Position numbers and translations under genes: made by a program | Notes under the pieces: generated by a model | Seen by the model: only the letters and a program-made list of their open reading frames with translations | Told to the model about the DNA's origin: nothing | Database searches by the model: none | Assembly (NCBI RefSeq): GCF_029201445.1 | Contig: NZ_CP102381.1 | Location: 1,116,001-1,180,000, forward strand | Reading direction: 5' to 3' | DNA from: Thiomicrorhabdus lithotrophica | GTDB lineage: Bacteria; Pseudomonadota; Gammaproteobacteria; Thiomicrospirales; Thiomicrospiraceae | DNA length: 64,000 nt | In this document: positions 50,953 through 62,167 of the stretch, piece by piece | How positions within the stretch are numbered: position 1 is the first letter of the stretch | Layout: every line of letters starts with the position of its first letter

Positions 50953-51963
50953 ATGAATCAAGAAATGAATGAGACTAAACCTTTTCAGTTTTACATTCAA
51001 ACGATTGGCCGTGGTCAAAAACGTCGCAGAAGTTTAACTCAAACTGAAGCAAAAGATGCGATGCGTTTGATTTTATCGGGCAAAGTGACGGATATGCAGC
51101 TGGGTGCCTTTTTGATGTTGATTCGTGTACGTGAAGAAACTCCTGAAGAAGCTGCTGGCTTTCTTGAGGCAATACGTGAATCTATGCCCAAGGTAGAATG
51201 TGCAGTAGATATCGACTGGGGAAGTTATGCCGGTAAACGCCGTCAATTACCCTGGTTTTTGTTGGCATTAAACCTTTTAAAACAAAAGGGGTACAGTATC
51301 TTTTTACATGGTGTTGTGGGCAATGAAGAGACACGTTTATACACGCAACCTGTTGTAGAAAAGTTGGGTTGGCCTATTGCAAACTCGTTGCAGAATGCTG
51401 CTGAGATGATTAAAAAAGAGGGCGTATGTTACTTAGCGTTAGATCATTTTGCACCACAGATTAAAACACTGATGAATAGCCGTGATGAACTTGGGTTACG
51501 TTCTCCTATTCATTCACTTTCTAGAATGTTAAACCCATTTAACGCCAAGTTAAGTGTGCATGGTGTTTTTCATAAGGGTTATGACGATATTCATCAACAG
51601 ACAGCCAGTTTACTATCAGATAATATGACCATCGCATTTTGCGGAGATGGCGGTGAAGCCGAAGTAAGACCTGACAAGAAAACTGAGATCAAAGCTTTAG
51701 AAACCTGGCAAGAGGGTGAGATAACAAAGCACCAGGCCTGGTCATACTATTTACCTAAAACGTTTTTAAATTCAGATCCAACGGCTAAGTGTTTAGATGT
51801 TGATATTTTATTGGCCGTTTGGCAGGGAAAACAAGCTAATGATTATGGCGTTACAACCGTTTTGCAAACCACGGCTATGGCTTTGATGGCGTTAGAGAAT
51901 TTAACATTTGATGAGGCACTAGAGCAAGCTAATCTACTTTGGGATAAGCGTTTAACACCTTAA
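50953..51963 (+). CDS. TrpD2/YbiB-like glycosyltransferase-family protein
   Basis: The 336-residue protein resembles anthranilate phosphoribosyltransferase (TrpD) but belongs to the TrpD2/YbiB branch: EAKDAMRLILSGKVTDMQLGAFLMLIRVREETPEEAAGFLEAIRE, FLHGVVGNEETRLYTQPVVEKLGW, SRMLNPFNAKLSVHGVFHKGYD. YbiB is known as a nucleic-acid-binding protein without the TrpD reaction. It starts 2 bp after cysG, so it is cotranscribed. A palindrome copy encodes HQAW. Confidence 0.82.
   Translation: MNQEMNETKPFQFYIQTIGRGQKRRRSLTQTEAKDAMRLILSGKVTDMQLGAFLMLIRVREETPEEAAGFLEAIRESMPKVECAVDIDWGSYAGKRRQLPWFLLALNLLKQKGYSIFLHGVVGNEETRLYTQPVVEKLGWPIANSLQNAAEMIKKEGVCYLALDHFAPQIKTLMNSRDELGLRSPIHSLSRMLNPFNAKLSVHGVFHKGYDDIHQQTASLLSDNMTIAFCGDGGEAEVRPDKKTEIKALETWQEGEITKHQAWSYYLPKTFLNSDPTAKCLDVDILLAVWQGKQANDYGVTTVLQTTAMALMALENLTFDEALEQANLLWDKRLTP
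51730..51743. repeat. CACCAGGCCTGGTC palindrome copy, two mismatches, in coding sequence
   Basis: In the TrpD2-like gene, read as HQAW. Confidence 0.75.
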
Positions 51964-52000
51964 TACTGAAAGCTTTAAGGTGTTAAATTTGGAGTGGATT

Positions 52001-52522
52001 TTACTGGCTTTTGTATTCGTCAGACCAAGTAAAATCAAATTCTACTTGGTTTAATTCAAGGTTTCTTTCGGTCATCTTGTCTTCGAGTTCTTTCTTTTCT
52101 GCCACTACGTCAATGAGAGCTTGGTTGTTGTCTTCTAAACGGTGCATCTGCTCTAAACCTAAATGATAAAAGCGCAAAATTTTCATTGCTTGCTCATCGC
52201 CATTCTCAACCGCTTCTTTTACATTATTTAAAACGTTAGAGATATACATTAAATTACGCTTTAATCGCCAAGCGTAAATGCCTTCTTTCATCCACTCTTT
52301 GTCGGCAAAAAATAGCTTAACAATGGTTCCGGTAATGAGTAAACCAACGAAAGCACCTATAAAATTTAATACTAGGTGGTTGCTAGAGTATTCACCAAAT
52401 AAATCAACGGCAAGTGTTGCTGTACCAAATCCAATAACAATAAAAATCGCCATAACGATTAAAGTCGCTTTGCGTGTTTGTTTGCGATAACAAACAGGAT
52501 CAATTTCTTCAATTTTAAACAT
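52001..52522 (-). CDS. DUF3087-type membrane protein
   Basis: The 173-residue protein begins FKIEEIDPVCYRKQTRKAT, followed by two transmembrane helices (LIVMAIFIVIGFGTATLAV and LNFIGAFVGLLITGTIVKLF) and a long cytosolic helical tail with a coiled-coil (IDVVAEKKELEDKMTERNLELNQ). It matches the DUF3087 pattern of uncharacterised gammaproteobacterial proteins, from memory. Function is unknown. Convergent with the TrpD2-like gene. Confidence 0.7.
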   Translation of the reverse strand: MFKIEEIDPVCYRKQTRKATLIVMAIFIVIGFGTATLAVDLFGEYSSNHLVLNFIGAFVGLLITGTIVKLFFADKEWMKEGIYAWRLKRNLMYISNVLNNVKEAVENGDEQAMKILRFYHLGLEQMHRLEDNNQALIDVVAEKKELEDKMTERNLELNQVEFDFTWSDEYKSQ

Positions 52523-52710
52523 CTTTAAATCCGTGTGTTGTGTTAATTCTGCGTCTGAATTCTACTGTTCTAAAGTGTTTTTGTCATTACTTTAATGGTT
52601 TTGTACTTAGAAAAATAGGTTAATTGATAAAAGCGTTTGTTTAAAACGCTGCGTGTGAGCATTTATAAGAAATATTTTTATTATTTGTTTTAAATACTTT
52701 ATACTGCAAA

Positions 52711-52803
52711 CTGATTATATGTCGGAGTGCCTTTAGGCTGAGATCGCGAAAGCGGGATCCGTAGAACCTGATCTGGATAATGCCAGCGAAGGGAACAATC
52801 AGA
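52711..52803 (+). promoter_or_regulatory. TPP (THI-box) riboswitch
   Basis: The conserved parts are present in order: GGAGTGCC, GGCTGAGA, a GATCGCGAAAGCGGGATC hairpin, GAACCTGATCTGGATAATGCCAGCGAAGGGAA. The closing helix P1 is CTGATT (52711-52716)/AATCAG (52797-52802). Thiamine pyrophosphate binding should lower expression of the thi genes downstream. Confidence 0.97.
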
Positions 52804-52880
52804 TTAACGCAACGATTTGCGTAAATAGAATAGAGAGTTGAACTGCTTTTATACCCCCGAGGTATTAAAGTATTTAATCC

Positions 52881-52894
52881 TACCAGGCCTGGTA
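52881..52894. repeat. TACCAGGCCTGGTA palindrome, exact, in thiC leader
   Basis: Exact copy, extended to an 18-bp perfect palindrome (52879-52896), between the riboswitch and the thiC start. Confidence 0.9.
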
Positions 52895-52997
52895 GGTTAA
52901 TCGAAACTTATCATTTGAATATTCCATTTAATCCTTAATCTGAATCTACATGTCTAAACAGCTTCGCCTTTTATTTACTATTTTTAAATAAGGCTAA

Positions 52998-54944
<1,947 letters not shown>

Positions 54945-54947
54945 ACC

Positions 54948-56087
54948 ATGGTTTCAAGTAAGCCTAAAATCGCTGTTTTAGGTGCGGGGCTATTAGGCAG
55001 AATGCTAACGGTTTCTCTAATGAATCATTTTGATGTCACTGTTTTTGACAAAGATGATGGTGATGCCAAGCAAAGCGCAGGCTACTTAGCAGCCGCTATG
55101 CTTGCACCCTTGGCAGAATCAGCTGATTGTAGTGCTGAAATTATGCAGTTGGGTGAAAAAGCCTTGGCTTTATGGCCTAAGTTTTTGGCTAAGCTGGATA
55201 CGCCAGTTTACTTCCAGCAAGCAGGCAGTTTAATTGTGGCCTTTGAGCAAGATGCTGCGGCATTAGAGCAGTTTCAATCACGCTTGAAAGGTGGCGGTTT
55301 TCAAACCGTTAACGCATCACAAGTTAGTCAGTTAGAGCCAGAGTTAAAGCAACGTTTTAAAAAAGGCTTATATCTAGCTGACGAGGGTCAGTTGGATAAT
55401 CGTCAGTTATTAAAAGCAATGGCAGTGCAAATGCGTAAACATGATATTGCTTGGCATAAAAATTCATCGGTTGAGGTGACCGAAGATGCGGTAACGGTTA
55501 ACGGTAAAGTCTTAACTGGATTTGATTGGGTTATTGATTGCCGAGGGATGGGGTTACAAGCGGATGAGTATTCAGATAAATCATCTTTAAGAGGGGTTAG
55601 AGGTGAAGTAGTGCGTGTACATGCGCCTGATGTCACTCTTAAGCGTCCTGTTAGGTTAATGCATCCTAGATACCCAATCTATATCGCGCCAAAAGAAAAC
55701 CATCATTTTGTCATAGGAGCAACGCAGTTAGAATCGGAGGATTCTCGTAAGCCAACGGTGCGCTCGGCTTTAGAGTTACTGTCGGCTTGTTTTAGTGTTC
55801 ATAGTGGGTTCGCAGAAGCCGAGATAATCAGTATGGATGCGGGACTCAGACCTGCCTATCTAGATAATCATCCTAAGATTGTGCAGACAGGTAATCGCAT
55901 CGTGGTAAATGGATTGTTTAGGCATGGCTACTTGTTAGCCCCGGTTGTTGTTGAAGCGTGTATGAGTTTAATTCATTCACAAAACAGTGCATCACCATCG
56001 CAACCTGATAATGCATTTTGGGATTTGTTACCAGGCCTGGTAGTTTCGCAAACGACTCATACTTCACAAACAGTAAATCTGCCTTAA
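54948..56087 (+). CDS. thiO: Glycine oxidase ThiO
   Basis: This 379-residue FAD enzyme makes the imine glycine donor for the thiazole in thiamine synthesis. FAD site KIAVLGAGLLGRMLTVSLMN, D-amino-acid-oxidase fold with RGVRGEVVRVHAPD and HPRYPIYIAPKENHHFVIGATQ, then GLRPAYLDNHPKIVQ and NGLFRHGYLLAPVV. It starts 3 bp after thiC. A palindrome at 56029-56042 encodes LLPGLVVS near the end. Confidence 0.92.
   Translation: MVSSKPKIAVLGAGLLGRMLTVSLMNHFDVTVFDKDDGDAKQSAGYLAAAMLAPLAESADCSAEIMQLGEKALALWPKFLAKLDTPVYFQQAGSLIVAFEQDAAALEQFQSRLKGGGFQTVNASQVSQLEPELKQRFKKGLYLADEGQLDNRQLLKAMAVQMRKHDIAWHKNSSVEVTEDAVTVNGKVLTGFDWVIDCRGMGLQADEYSDKSSLRGVRGEVVRVHAPDVTLKRPVRLMHPRYPIYIAPKENHHFVIGATQLESEDSRKPTVRSALELLSACFSVHSGFAEAEIISMDAGLRPAYLDNHPKIVQTGNRIVVNGLFRHGYLLAPVVVEACMSLIHSQNSASPSQPDNAFWDLLPGLVVSQTTHTSQTVNLP
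56029..56042. repeat. TACCAGGCCTGGTA palindrome, exact, in coding sequence
   Basis: Exact copy in the 3' end of thiO, read as PGLV. Confidence 0.9.
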
Positions 56088-56097
56088 AGGATAAAAA

Positions 56098-56295
56098 GTG
56101 AATATCTATATAAATGAACAAAAATTTACTTTTGATAGAGACGTTAAGTTGCTTGAAGCATTAGTAAGTTTTGAAGCGTCAAAACCCTTTGCCATTTTAT
56201 TAAATGATGAGTTTTTACCACAATCGGATCATCAATTTACATGGTTGAAAGACAATGACAAAGTTGTTGTGGTTGGCGCGATTCAAGGAGGTTAA
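56098..56295 (+). CDS. thiS: Sulfur-carrier protein ThiS
   Basis: The 65-residue ubiquitin-fold protein carries sulfur as a C-terminal thiocarboxylate; it ends VVGAIQGG with the required Gly-Gly. Start GTG at 56098, preceded by TTAAAGGATAAAAA. It lies between thiO and thiG. Confidence 0.95.
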   Translation: MNIYINEQKFTFDRDVKLLEALVSFEASKPFAILLNDEFLPQSDHQFTWLKDNDKVVVVGAIQGG

Positions 56296-56297
56296 TA

Positions 56298-57089
56298 GTG
56301 AAAGATACAGTTTCTATTTACGGTACGGAGTTAAATAGCCGTCTTTTGATTGGCAGTGCGTTGTATCCGTCTCCACAAATTATGCAAGATGCAATTATAG
56401 CCTCAGGTGCAGAGATTGTGACCTTGTCGATTAGTCGTCAAAACCCTCAGGATAATGGTGGGCAACACTTTTGGAATATTATTCAATCATTAGGCGTGCA
56501 CATATTACCAAATACGGCGGGTTGTCATTCAGTAAAAGATGCGGTCAATATGGCAAAAATGAGCCGTGAAATTTTTCAAACGGATTGGGTAAAGCTAGAA
56601 TTAGTGGGGGATGATTATAATTTACAGCCGGATCCTATTGATTTAGTCCAAGCCACTGAAATTCTGTTAAATGACGGGTTTAAGGTTTTACCTTACTGCA
56701 CAGATGATTTAGTGATAGCTAGGCATTTGGTTGAACTCGGTTGTGAAGTGTTAATGCCATGGGGTTCTCCCATTGGCACAGGAAAAGGTTTGTTAAATCC
56801 TTATGCATTACAAGCCATTAGAGATCGCTATCCCGACATTACCTTAATTGTTGATTCAGGTATAGGTCTCCCATCACACGCTGTACAGGCAATGGAAATG
56901 GGAGTAGATGCGATTTTGCTAAATACGGCTATTGCACATGCTAATAAGCCACAACAGATGGCTGAAGCTTTTAAAAAGTCTATAGAAGCAGGACGTAGTG
57001 CTTATCTAGCCGGCCCAATGACCGAGCAAAAGTCGGCCCAGCCCAGTACACCAAAGATTGATTCACCCTTTTGGCATCATTCTGCGTAG
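56298..57089 (+). CDS. thiG: Thiazole synthase ThiG
   Basis: The 263-residue TIM-barrel enzyme assembles the thiazole phosphate from DXP, the ThiO imine and ThiS sulfur. Key segments are [65 protein letters not shown] (substrate loop) and [15 protein letters not shown]. Start GTG at 56298 with a strong AGGAGG. No thiE or thiD follows here. Confidence 0.96.
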   Translation: MKDTVSIYGTELNSRLLIGSALYPSPQIMQDAIIASGAEIVTLSISRQNPQDNGGQHFWNIIQSLGVHILPNTAGCHSVKDAVNMAKMSREIFQTDWVKLELVGDDYNLQPDPIDLVQATEILLNDGFKVLPYCTDDLVIARHLVELGCEVLMPWGSPIGTGKGLLNPYALQAIRDRYPDITLIVDSGIGLPSHAVQAMEMGVDAILLNTAIAHANKPQQMAEAFKKSIEAGRSAYLAGPMTEQKSAQPSTPKIDSPFWHHSA

Positions 57090-57144
57090 TTAAATTTTGC
57101 TAGTTAGCAATTATTATTAGGGCGTTAATGATTAAGGCTTAACT

Positions 57145-57158
57145 TACCAGGCCTGGTA
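57145..57158. repeat. TACCAGGCCTGGTA palindrome, exact, intergenic
   Basis: Exact copy downstream of thiG, extended to TTACCAGG/CCTGGTAA. Confidence 0.9.
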
Positions 57159-57205
57159 ATATGATTTTTTAGAATCGTTTATTGATTTAAATTAAGATTT
57201 ACGAT

Positions 57206-57235
57206 AAATATCACCATTAAGGGTGATATTTTTAT
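57206..57235 (+). terminator. thi operon terminator
   Basis: AAATATCACC-ATTAAG-GGTGATATTT followed by TTTA. Confidence 0.75.
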
Positions 57236-57309
57236 TATTACATTTGCATATACTAAATGTAAGTAATTTACATTTAATTGGTTAACCTATTTATTCAAGG
57301 GAGAATAAT

Positions 57310-57672
57310 ATGAAATTAGCAAACGTAATGAAAACAGGTATTGTAAGTTTAGCGTTACTCTTTACTGCAGCAACAGCAGCTTATGCAGCAGATGCTGTAA
57401 ACCTGCAAACTAATCAGAACACGCAGCTACAAACACAACAAAGAATGGGGCCTGCTGTTCCACAAGGTGCTGGTTCACAAAAGCAATTGCAGCATAAAAA
57501 AATGCATCAGCACCAAAATAAGTTTGAAAAGCAGTTACAGAAAGCTGAAAACGGTAATCGTGGGACGGCAATGGGTTCTGGAGCGAATTCTGAACAACGT
57601 GTAGGTAATCGTTCAGGAACACAGGGTTCTTCAGGAAGCATGAATCGTTCTGGAGGTGGTGGTAAACGTTAA
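57310..57672 (+). CDS. Small secreted Gln-rich protein
   Basis: The 120-residue protein has a Sec signal (MKLANVMKTGIVSLALLFTAATAAYAADA). The mature part is low-complexity: Gln/His/Lys-rich in the middle (KQLQHKKMHQHQNKFEKQLQKAENG) and Gly/Ser-rich at the end (NRSGGGGKR). Family is not recognised and function unknown. A GGGAGAATAAT ribosome site is present. Confidence 0.72.
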   Translation: MKLANVMKTGIVSLALLFTAATAAYAADAVNLQTNQNTQLQTQQRMGPAVPQGAGSQKQLQHKKMHQHQNKFEKQLQKAENGNRGTAMGSGANSEQRVGNRSGTQGSSGSMNRSGGGGKR

Positions 57673-57728
57673 ATAACGTTTATATATAAACTAAGTAGGT
57701 CTTCAAGCCTACTCAAACTTACTCTAAT

Positions 57729-57766
57729 AAAAGAGCTGGTTTATCGTTTGATAAACTGGCTCTTTT
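57729..57766. terminator. Bidirectional terminator
   Basis: AAAAGAGCTGGTTTATC and GATAAACTGGCTCTTTT pair with two G-U positions, between the small secreted protein gene and the convergent LuxR gene. Confidence 0.75.
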
Positions 57767-57822
57767 GCTATGTGGGCAAAAAAATAATAAGTTCATAACT
57801 ATTAAAAAATAGTATTAAAAAA

Positions 57823-58602
57823 CTAAGAGGGTGATCCAGCGTTAACTTTATTTGCTAACTCTAATTTTGAGTTGACCTCATACTTTGCATAGATATGCTT
57901 GATATGTGTTTTTACGGTGTTTACACTGATATTTAGTTCATCAGCAATTTCAGCATAAGATTTAGCGGCTAAGAGTTTTTTGAGTATGTGTTTCTCTTTA
58001 GAGGTTAATAAGGGAACGTCATTCACTATTTGTATGCATTTGCCTTGAAAAGTACGCTTTTCATCATCGTGAAAAGGGCGAACGATGGTTTCCATCATGG
58101 TTCTGATTTTAGATAATTTTGTGATATCAGGTTTTTTATTCTCTAGAAAACAGAAAAATATACAGCCAATTAGCTGGTTTTGAAATGAGTAAATAGGAAA
58201 GGTGATCATGTCGGTAAATACATGAGATTCTTCAAAAAATTTAATTTTATTTTTTGATAATGAGTCGGTTAGTAGGATTTCTAATGAATTGGATCTTACA
58301 TACTCCTCACCAGCAAGAAAGGCTTTAGTATGCTGTTTTTTCATTGAATCTAAAACTAAGGTATGACTTTGCAAATGATAACGCTTCAAAAGCTTATGAA
58401 ATATGTCGCGTTTTTCTAATATGAACTCTAGTTGCATACTGTCTTTTTGAAGAAGGCATAATCCCCCCATGTCGGCATCCGATTCGTCAAAAATATAGTG
58501 CGATCCATTTCGAAATATTGCTTCGATAGAGTGACCTGCTATTAAACAAGATTGAATGCTAATGGTCTGTTGAAGCATATCAATATCAGTAATATTTTGC
58601 AT
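57823..58602 (-). CDS. LuxR-family transcriptional regulator
   Basis: The 259-residue protein has a C-terminal LuxR helix-turn-helix (LTSKEKHILKKLLAAKSYAEIADELNISVNTVKTHIKHIYAKYEV). The N-terminal 180 residues may form a GAF/PAS-like sensor (SIEAIFRNGSHYIFDE...MITFPIYSFQNQLIGCIFFCF); the signal is unknown. It is divergent from the surface-protein gene 226 bp away, so it may control it. Confidence 0.82.
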   Translation of the reverse strand: MQNITDIDMLQQTISIQSCLIAGHSIEAIFRNGSHYIFDESDADMGGLCLLQKDSMQLEFILEKRDIFHKLLKRYHLQSHTLVLDSMKKQHTKAFLAGEEYVRSNSLEILLTDSLSKNKIKFFEESHVFTDMITFPIYSFQNQLIGCIFFCFLENKKPDITKLSKIRTMMETIVRPFHDDEKRTFQGKCIQIVNDVPLLTSKEKHILKKLLAAKSYAEIADELNISVNTVKTHIKHIYAKYEVNSKLELANKVNAGSPS

Positions 58603-58828
58603 AACCTTCCTATGGTATTTACGTTCTTGATGATTAGCTTAAGAGGAAGATAGCATATTAAAGTTGTTTTAGATCAAGTTATTGTTATCAGAAGCTAAAA
58701 AACCTCTTTAATTCACCAGTTCGGGTGATGATTAGATTTGCGTATCAAGTTATAGTGATACTTGAGAATTAATCAGTTTAATAACGGATGTGATTTAGTA
58801 AAAATCATATTCATGAGGAGAGATATTT

Positions 58829-60481
58829 ATGAAAATGAAAAATGGCTTTAAGCTAAGTATGATTACGGCAGCCTTTATGACTGCCACATCAGGTGTTCAA
58901 GCGGCTAATATTGTGGGTATTACGGGAGATAATTCTGCAGTAAAAACACAAGGTAGTGCTACAACAACTTTTTATCCAACGGCTACTTTTCCACTAGAAC
59001 AGTTTGGTTACGGTGGTTTGAACTTGGATAATATTGACGTACAGATTGTTGATGCAGAAACTGGTGATGAACTTGCCAAAACTTTTGACTCGACGGCTGT
59101 TACAGGTGGAAGCTACACGGAAATGGAAGCAGGTGACTCTTTTGCGAGCTTTATTAATGATGGTGTAAATGTAGCTTTGGATGATGCTACAGGAAAGCTC
59201 ATTGGTAAGGATTGGCCTGTAGGTGAGCCTTCTGGTATAAAAGTAGTGACAAATAATGATGCTAGTACTGTTTATGACTCAAATGGTAAACCGACTAGTT
59301 GTATTATGAGTACCTCATTTCATACATTTGATGAGCTTAGGGATGTTGCAGATATGCCTGCTGGAGCAACGATAACAGATGGTTTATTGGATTCTAATTA
59401 TATTAATCCGACGATGTGTGATAGTTCTTTCCAAACTCATAAACGCTTTAAAGTAAGTGCCTTACCAGGTTCACTTGTGGATGATGGTTCAGGTAATCCA
59501 AAAGCAATCGATATGGTATTTAATATTGATGCTGCAGATAATACAACATCTCGTCGCTATATGATTTTGCAAAAACTAAATAACTATACGGGTAAACATC
59601 TTGAAGGTTATAAGCTACAAGTTGGTTTTGGTGTAGGGACAAGTTTTACACCTGACACGACGGGGGCTGTTGAATTGTCTGATGGGGTTGGAGAAATGGC
59701 CGATCCGGACGGTACTTTAACTGTTCCAACTGCTGATATCATTGATCCAGTTGATATGGCGGTCTTCTCAGCTGGTTTGTTTGGTGCAGCAGAACCTCCA
59801 AAACATCCGAACAACGGTTTTTTTGATGCGACTGCACGTGCTGGTTTTTTTGCTGCAGAAGCTGGAGCTATGCCAAAAAATACCATCACTTCAACAGGTT
59901 CTATGACAACTACTTATAAAGATATTTTCGGCAGTCATTGGTTACCGAGTATTTATGAGCCTAAAGGAATTTTTTGGGATGATGACAATGATACAGCTAC
60001 TGATGATCGACTAGTCGCTTTTTGGAGTGATTATAATCAAACACCAGGGGATTATATGTGGTTAAAAGGGGCTGCAGACAGTTTCGCTCCAGTAACGCAG
60101 GCTGAATTGCAAGCTTGGGCAAATAGCTCTGAACCATATTATGTTGGTGGTATTGAAGACGTGCTTAACCTAGGTATGACTTACATGGTTGATGTGAATA
60201 ACATGAGTGCGACTGGACCAACTAGCAGTGACCAAACTAGTTTCACACTTAGAATGATCCCTATTGAAGAGACAGACGCTGCGATAGCAGGTTCAACACC
60301 AGGTTGGATTGCGAACCCTGCACCAGCAGATTTAAGTGCTTATGAATCAGTTTCTGATGGCACAACAACATCATCGAGTGGTGGTTCTGCAAGTGTATTT
60401 GATTCGACTAGTTTAATTATCTCTTTACTTGTATTACTTGGTCTTGGTGGCTGGGTAGCACGTAAAAAATTAGCTAAATAA
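58829..60481 (+). CDS. Secreted surface protein with C-terminal sorting tail (choice-of-anchor F-like)
   Basis: The 550-residue protein has a Sec signal (FKLSMITAAFMTATSGVQA). A long, acidic, beta-rich, Cys-poor body follows. The C-terminus is a sorting tail: Ser/Gly-rich (SSSGGSASVFDS), one hydrophobic helix (SLIISLLVLLGLGGWVA) and basic end RKKLAK. This is the three-part form of exosortase/rhombosortase targets, and an exosortase gene follows directly. The body resembles the choice-of-anchor F family by impression. ATGAGGAGAG precedes the ATG. Confidence 0.8.
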   Translation: MKMKNGFKLSMITAAFMTATSGVQAANIVGITGDNSAVKTQGSATTTFYPTATFPLEQFGYGGLNLDNIDVQIVDAETGDELAKTFDSTAVTGGSYTEMEAGDSFASFINDGVNVALDDATGKLIGKDWPVGEPSGIKVVTNNDASTVYDSNGKPTSCIMSTSFHTFDELRDVADMPAGATITDGLLDSNYINPTMCDSSFQTHKRFKVSALPGSLVDDGSGNPKAIDMVFNIDAADNTTSRRYMILQKLNNYTGKHLEGYKLQVGFGVGTSFTPDTTGAVELSDGVGEMADPDGTLTVPTADIIDPVDMAVFSAGLFGAAEPPKHPNNGFFDATARAGFFAAEAGAMPKNTITSTGSMTTTYKDIFGSHWLPSIYEPKGIFWDDDNDTATDDRLVAFWSDYNQTPGDYMWLKGAADSFAPVTQAELQAWANSSEPYYVGGIEDVLNLGMTYMVDVNNMSATGPTSSDQTSFTLRMIPIEETDAAIAGSTPGWIANPAPADLSAYESVSDGTTTSSSGGSASVFDSTSLIISLLVLLGLGGWVARKKLAK

Positions 60482-60500
60482 TCATTTATAGTTAACTATT

Positions 60501-60537
60501 AAACCCTCGCATGATATTCTCATGCGAGGGTTTTTTT
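60501..60537 (+). terminator. Terminator between surface protein and exosortase genes
   Basis: AAACCCTCGCATG (60501-60513) pairs perfectly with CATGCGAGGGTTT (60521-60533), then TTTT. An ATG of the exosortase frame at 60511 lies inside this stem. Confidence 0.92.
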
Positions 60538-60570
60538 ATATCTAAAAAAAGCAAGCGGGAGTTCCTAAAA

Positions 60571-61215
60571 GTGCTATGGTTTTTTGTACGCTATTTCTTA
60601 TGGCTGATACTACTCTTTGTACTGTTTTTTATTGAATCCTTTTCACCTCTGTACTTTGTACAAACCTTACAGACCGATTTAACGATATATTTAACCAAGC
60701 TTTGGATAGATGGGTTTGATATACCTGTCAAAATGGTTGGTAATACTATATTTCTGGACCATGGATTTAATATTTGGATATTGGATGACTGTAATGGTTT
60801 GGCTGCCTATTTATTGTTTGCTGTAGCCATCATTGCTTATCCAACGTCATGGCGTAGTCGTTTAATATGGCTGTTAGAAGGTTATTTATACTTGGTAGTT
60901 ATCAATTCAATCAGAATTGATTTCGTCATCTATCTGACCATGTTTGATGCGGACTATTTTGAATGTGTTCATGACTGTATTGGTCGAATCTGTATGGTGG
61001 CAACGACAATGTTATTGTTTATGCTTTTTACATTGCGTGTTCAAGTTACACGCGTCGTGAGAAGTCGTTATGATCGTCGTAAAGCCTTGCCTAATCGACG
61101 TCATGTTCATGCGCACGATTGGCGTGAAGAAAAAGAAGAGCATAGACATGGTATGTCTGATAGAAGGGTTCATAATGAGCGTAGAGAAAAACCAGCTAAA
61201 AGGCTACGCCTTTAA
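60571..61215 (+). CDS. Exosortase-family membrane cysteine transpeptidase
   Basis: The 214-residue membrane protein has the exosortase catalytic residues Cys (ILDDCNGLAAYLLFAVAI), Arg (VVINSIRIDFVIYL) and His (FECVHDCIGRICMV), and about five hydrophobic helices. The basic C-terminal tail (RSRYDRRKALPNRRHVHAHDWREEKEEHRHG) is unusual. I chose the GTG at 60571 because GGGAG lies eight to nine bases upstream; the ATG at 60511 is within the terminator. It probably processes the surface protein encoded just before it. Confidence 0.83.
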   Translation: MLWFFVRYFLWLILLFVLFFIESFSPLYFVQTLQTDLTIYLTKLWIDGFDIPVKMVGNTIFLDHGFNIWILDDCNGLAAYLLFAVAIIAYPTSWRSRLIWLLEGYLYLVVINSIRIDFVIYLTMFDADYFECVHDCIGRICMVATTMLLFMLFTLRVQVTRVVRSRYDRRKALPNRRHVHAHDWREEKEEHRHGMSDRRVHNERREKPAKRLRL

Positions 61216-61274
61216 TTATTAATTAATAATGATTTTCTTTTAAATGTATATTTCTTTAAAGGTCGGATTCTTGA

Positions 61275-61303
61275 TTGACAGCTTTTTGGCTCTCTTGTAG
61301 ACT
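61275..61303 (+). promoter_or_regulatory. Probable sigma-70 promoter of minC
   Basis: TTGACA (61275-61280), a 17-bp spacer and TAGACT (61298-61303), 29 bp before the minC ATG. Confidence 0.6.
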
Positions 61304-61331
61304 CGCGTAAATTATCGAACCTAGGTTAGTT

Positions 61332-62051
61332 ATGCCAAAAAGCATCCGTATTCAAAAAACAGACTTTTCCCTGCCTGTTATTCAACTTGTCGATTACGAT
61401 ATTTCTAAAATCAGTGATGAACTTAAACAGTTCATGCCTATTTCGGATAAGGAGTTTTTGTCTATTCCTTGTGTACTTTCGGTTGAAGGTGAAGAGCTTG
61501 AACCGACTTTTTTTGCTCAGTTGCTAGAAAGTTTACGCCAGTTTGGATTTTTACCGGTTGGGATTAAAACGGATAATACATCTTTCATAGAACAAGCTAA
61601 ATATGCGGGGTTGGCGGTATTTAATCAAAAAATGAATCAACTGGATTTGTTTGATATTGCTTTACAAAATAGAAAAAACCAAGAGCTTGAAGCTCTACAA
61701 GAAGCGCCTGAAACTCCAAAGTTTCTAACCCACCATCGAACGATCTGTTCTGGAGAACAAGTCTATGCTGAAGATTGTGATTTGATTGTTTTAGGGGATG
61801 TTGAGCAAGGAGCGGAGGTTATCGCCGACGGTAATATCTATATTGGTGGAAGCCTTTTAGGAAAAGCTTATGCTGGTAATTCTGGGCTTATGAATATAGA
61901 TGAAATTAGTGTGCGTGCCTATTCGTTTGAACCTGAACTGGTAAGCATTGCTGGTTTCTATCAGTTGCAGGAAGATATTCCACAAAAATATATAGGGCTT
62001 TCTGTCAAAGTAAGTTTTGAGGATCAAAAGCTTCAATATGCGTTAGAGTGA
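61332..62051 (+). CDS. minC: Septum site-determining protein MinC
   Basis: The 239-residue FtsZ-assembly inhibitor has an N-terminal domain (1-110) and a C-terminal beta-helix with the family core YAEDCDLIVLGDVEQGAEVIADGNIYIGGSLLGKAYAG that binds MinD. minD and minE are not in the window: a terminator follows minC, unlike the usual minCDE operon. Confidence 0.93.
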   Translation: MPKSIRIQKTDFSLPVIQLVDYDISKISDELKQFMPISDKEFLSIPCVLSVEGEELEPTFFAQLLESLRQFGFLPVGIKTDNTSFIEQAKYAGLAVFNQKMNQLDLFDIALQNRKNQELEALQEAPETPKFLTHHRTICSGEQVYAEDCDLIVLGDVEQGAEVIADGNIYIGGSLLGKAYAGNSGLMNIDEISVRAYSFEPELVSIAGFYQLQEDIPQKYIGLSVKVSFEDQKLQYALE

Positions 62052-62089
62052 TATATTTTTAAAGATGGATGCTGATGCTGCGACGATTA

Positions 62090-62129
62090 AAAAAGCCCGC
62101 TTGATTTAAGTATCAAGCGGGCTTTTTTA
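62090..62129. terminator. Bidirectional terminator
   Basis: AAAAAGCCCGCTTGAT and ATCAAGCGGGCTTTTT with a TTAAGT-type loop, between minC and the convergent CsiV-like gene. Confidence 0.95.
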
Positions 62130-62167
62130 TCTTTTTAAGAGCGTATTGAAGTGTGTGGATTATTTAG

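Noticed and set aside
60511-60570. ATG at 60511 as start of the exosortase
   Set aside because: It is inside the stem of a perfect terminator hairpin; GTG 60571 has a well-spaced GGGAG.
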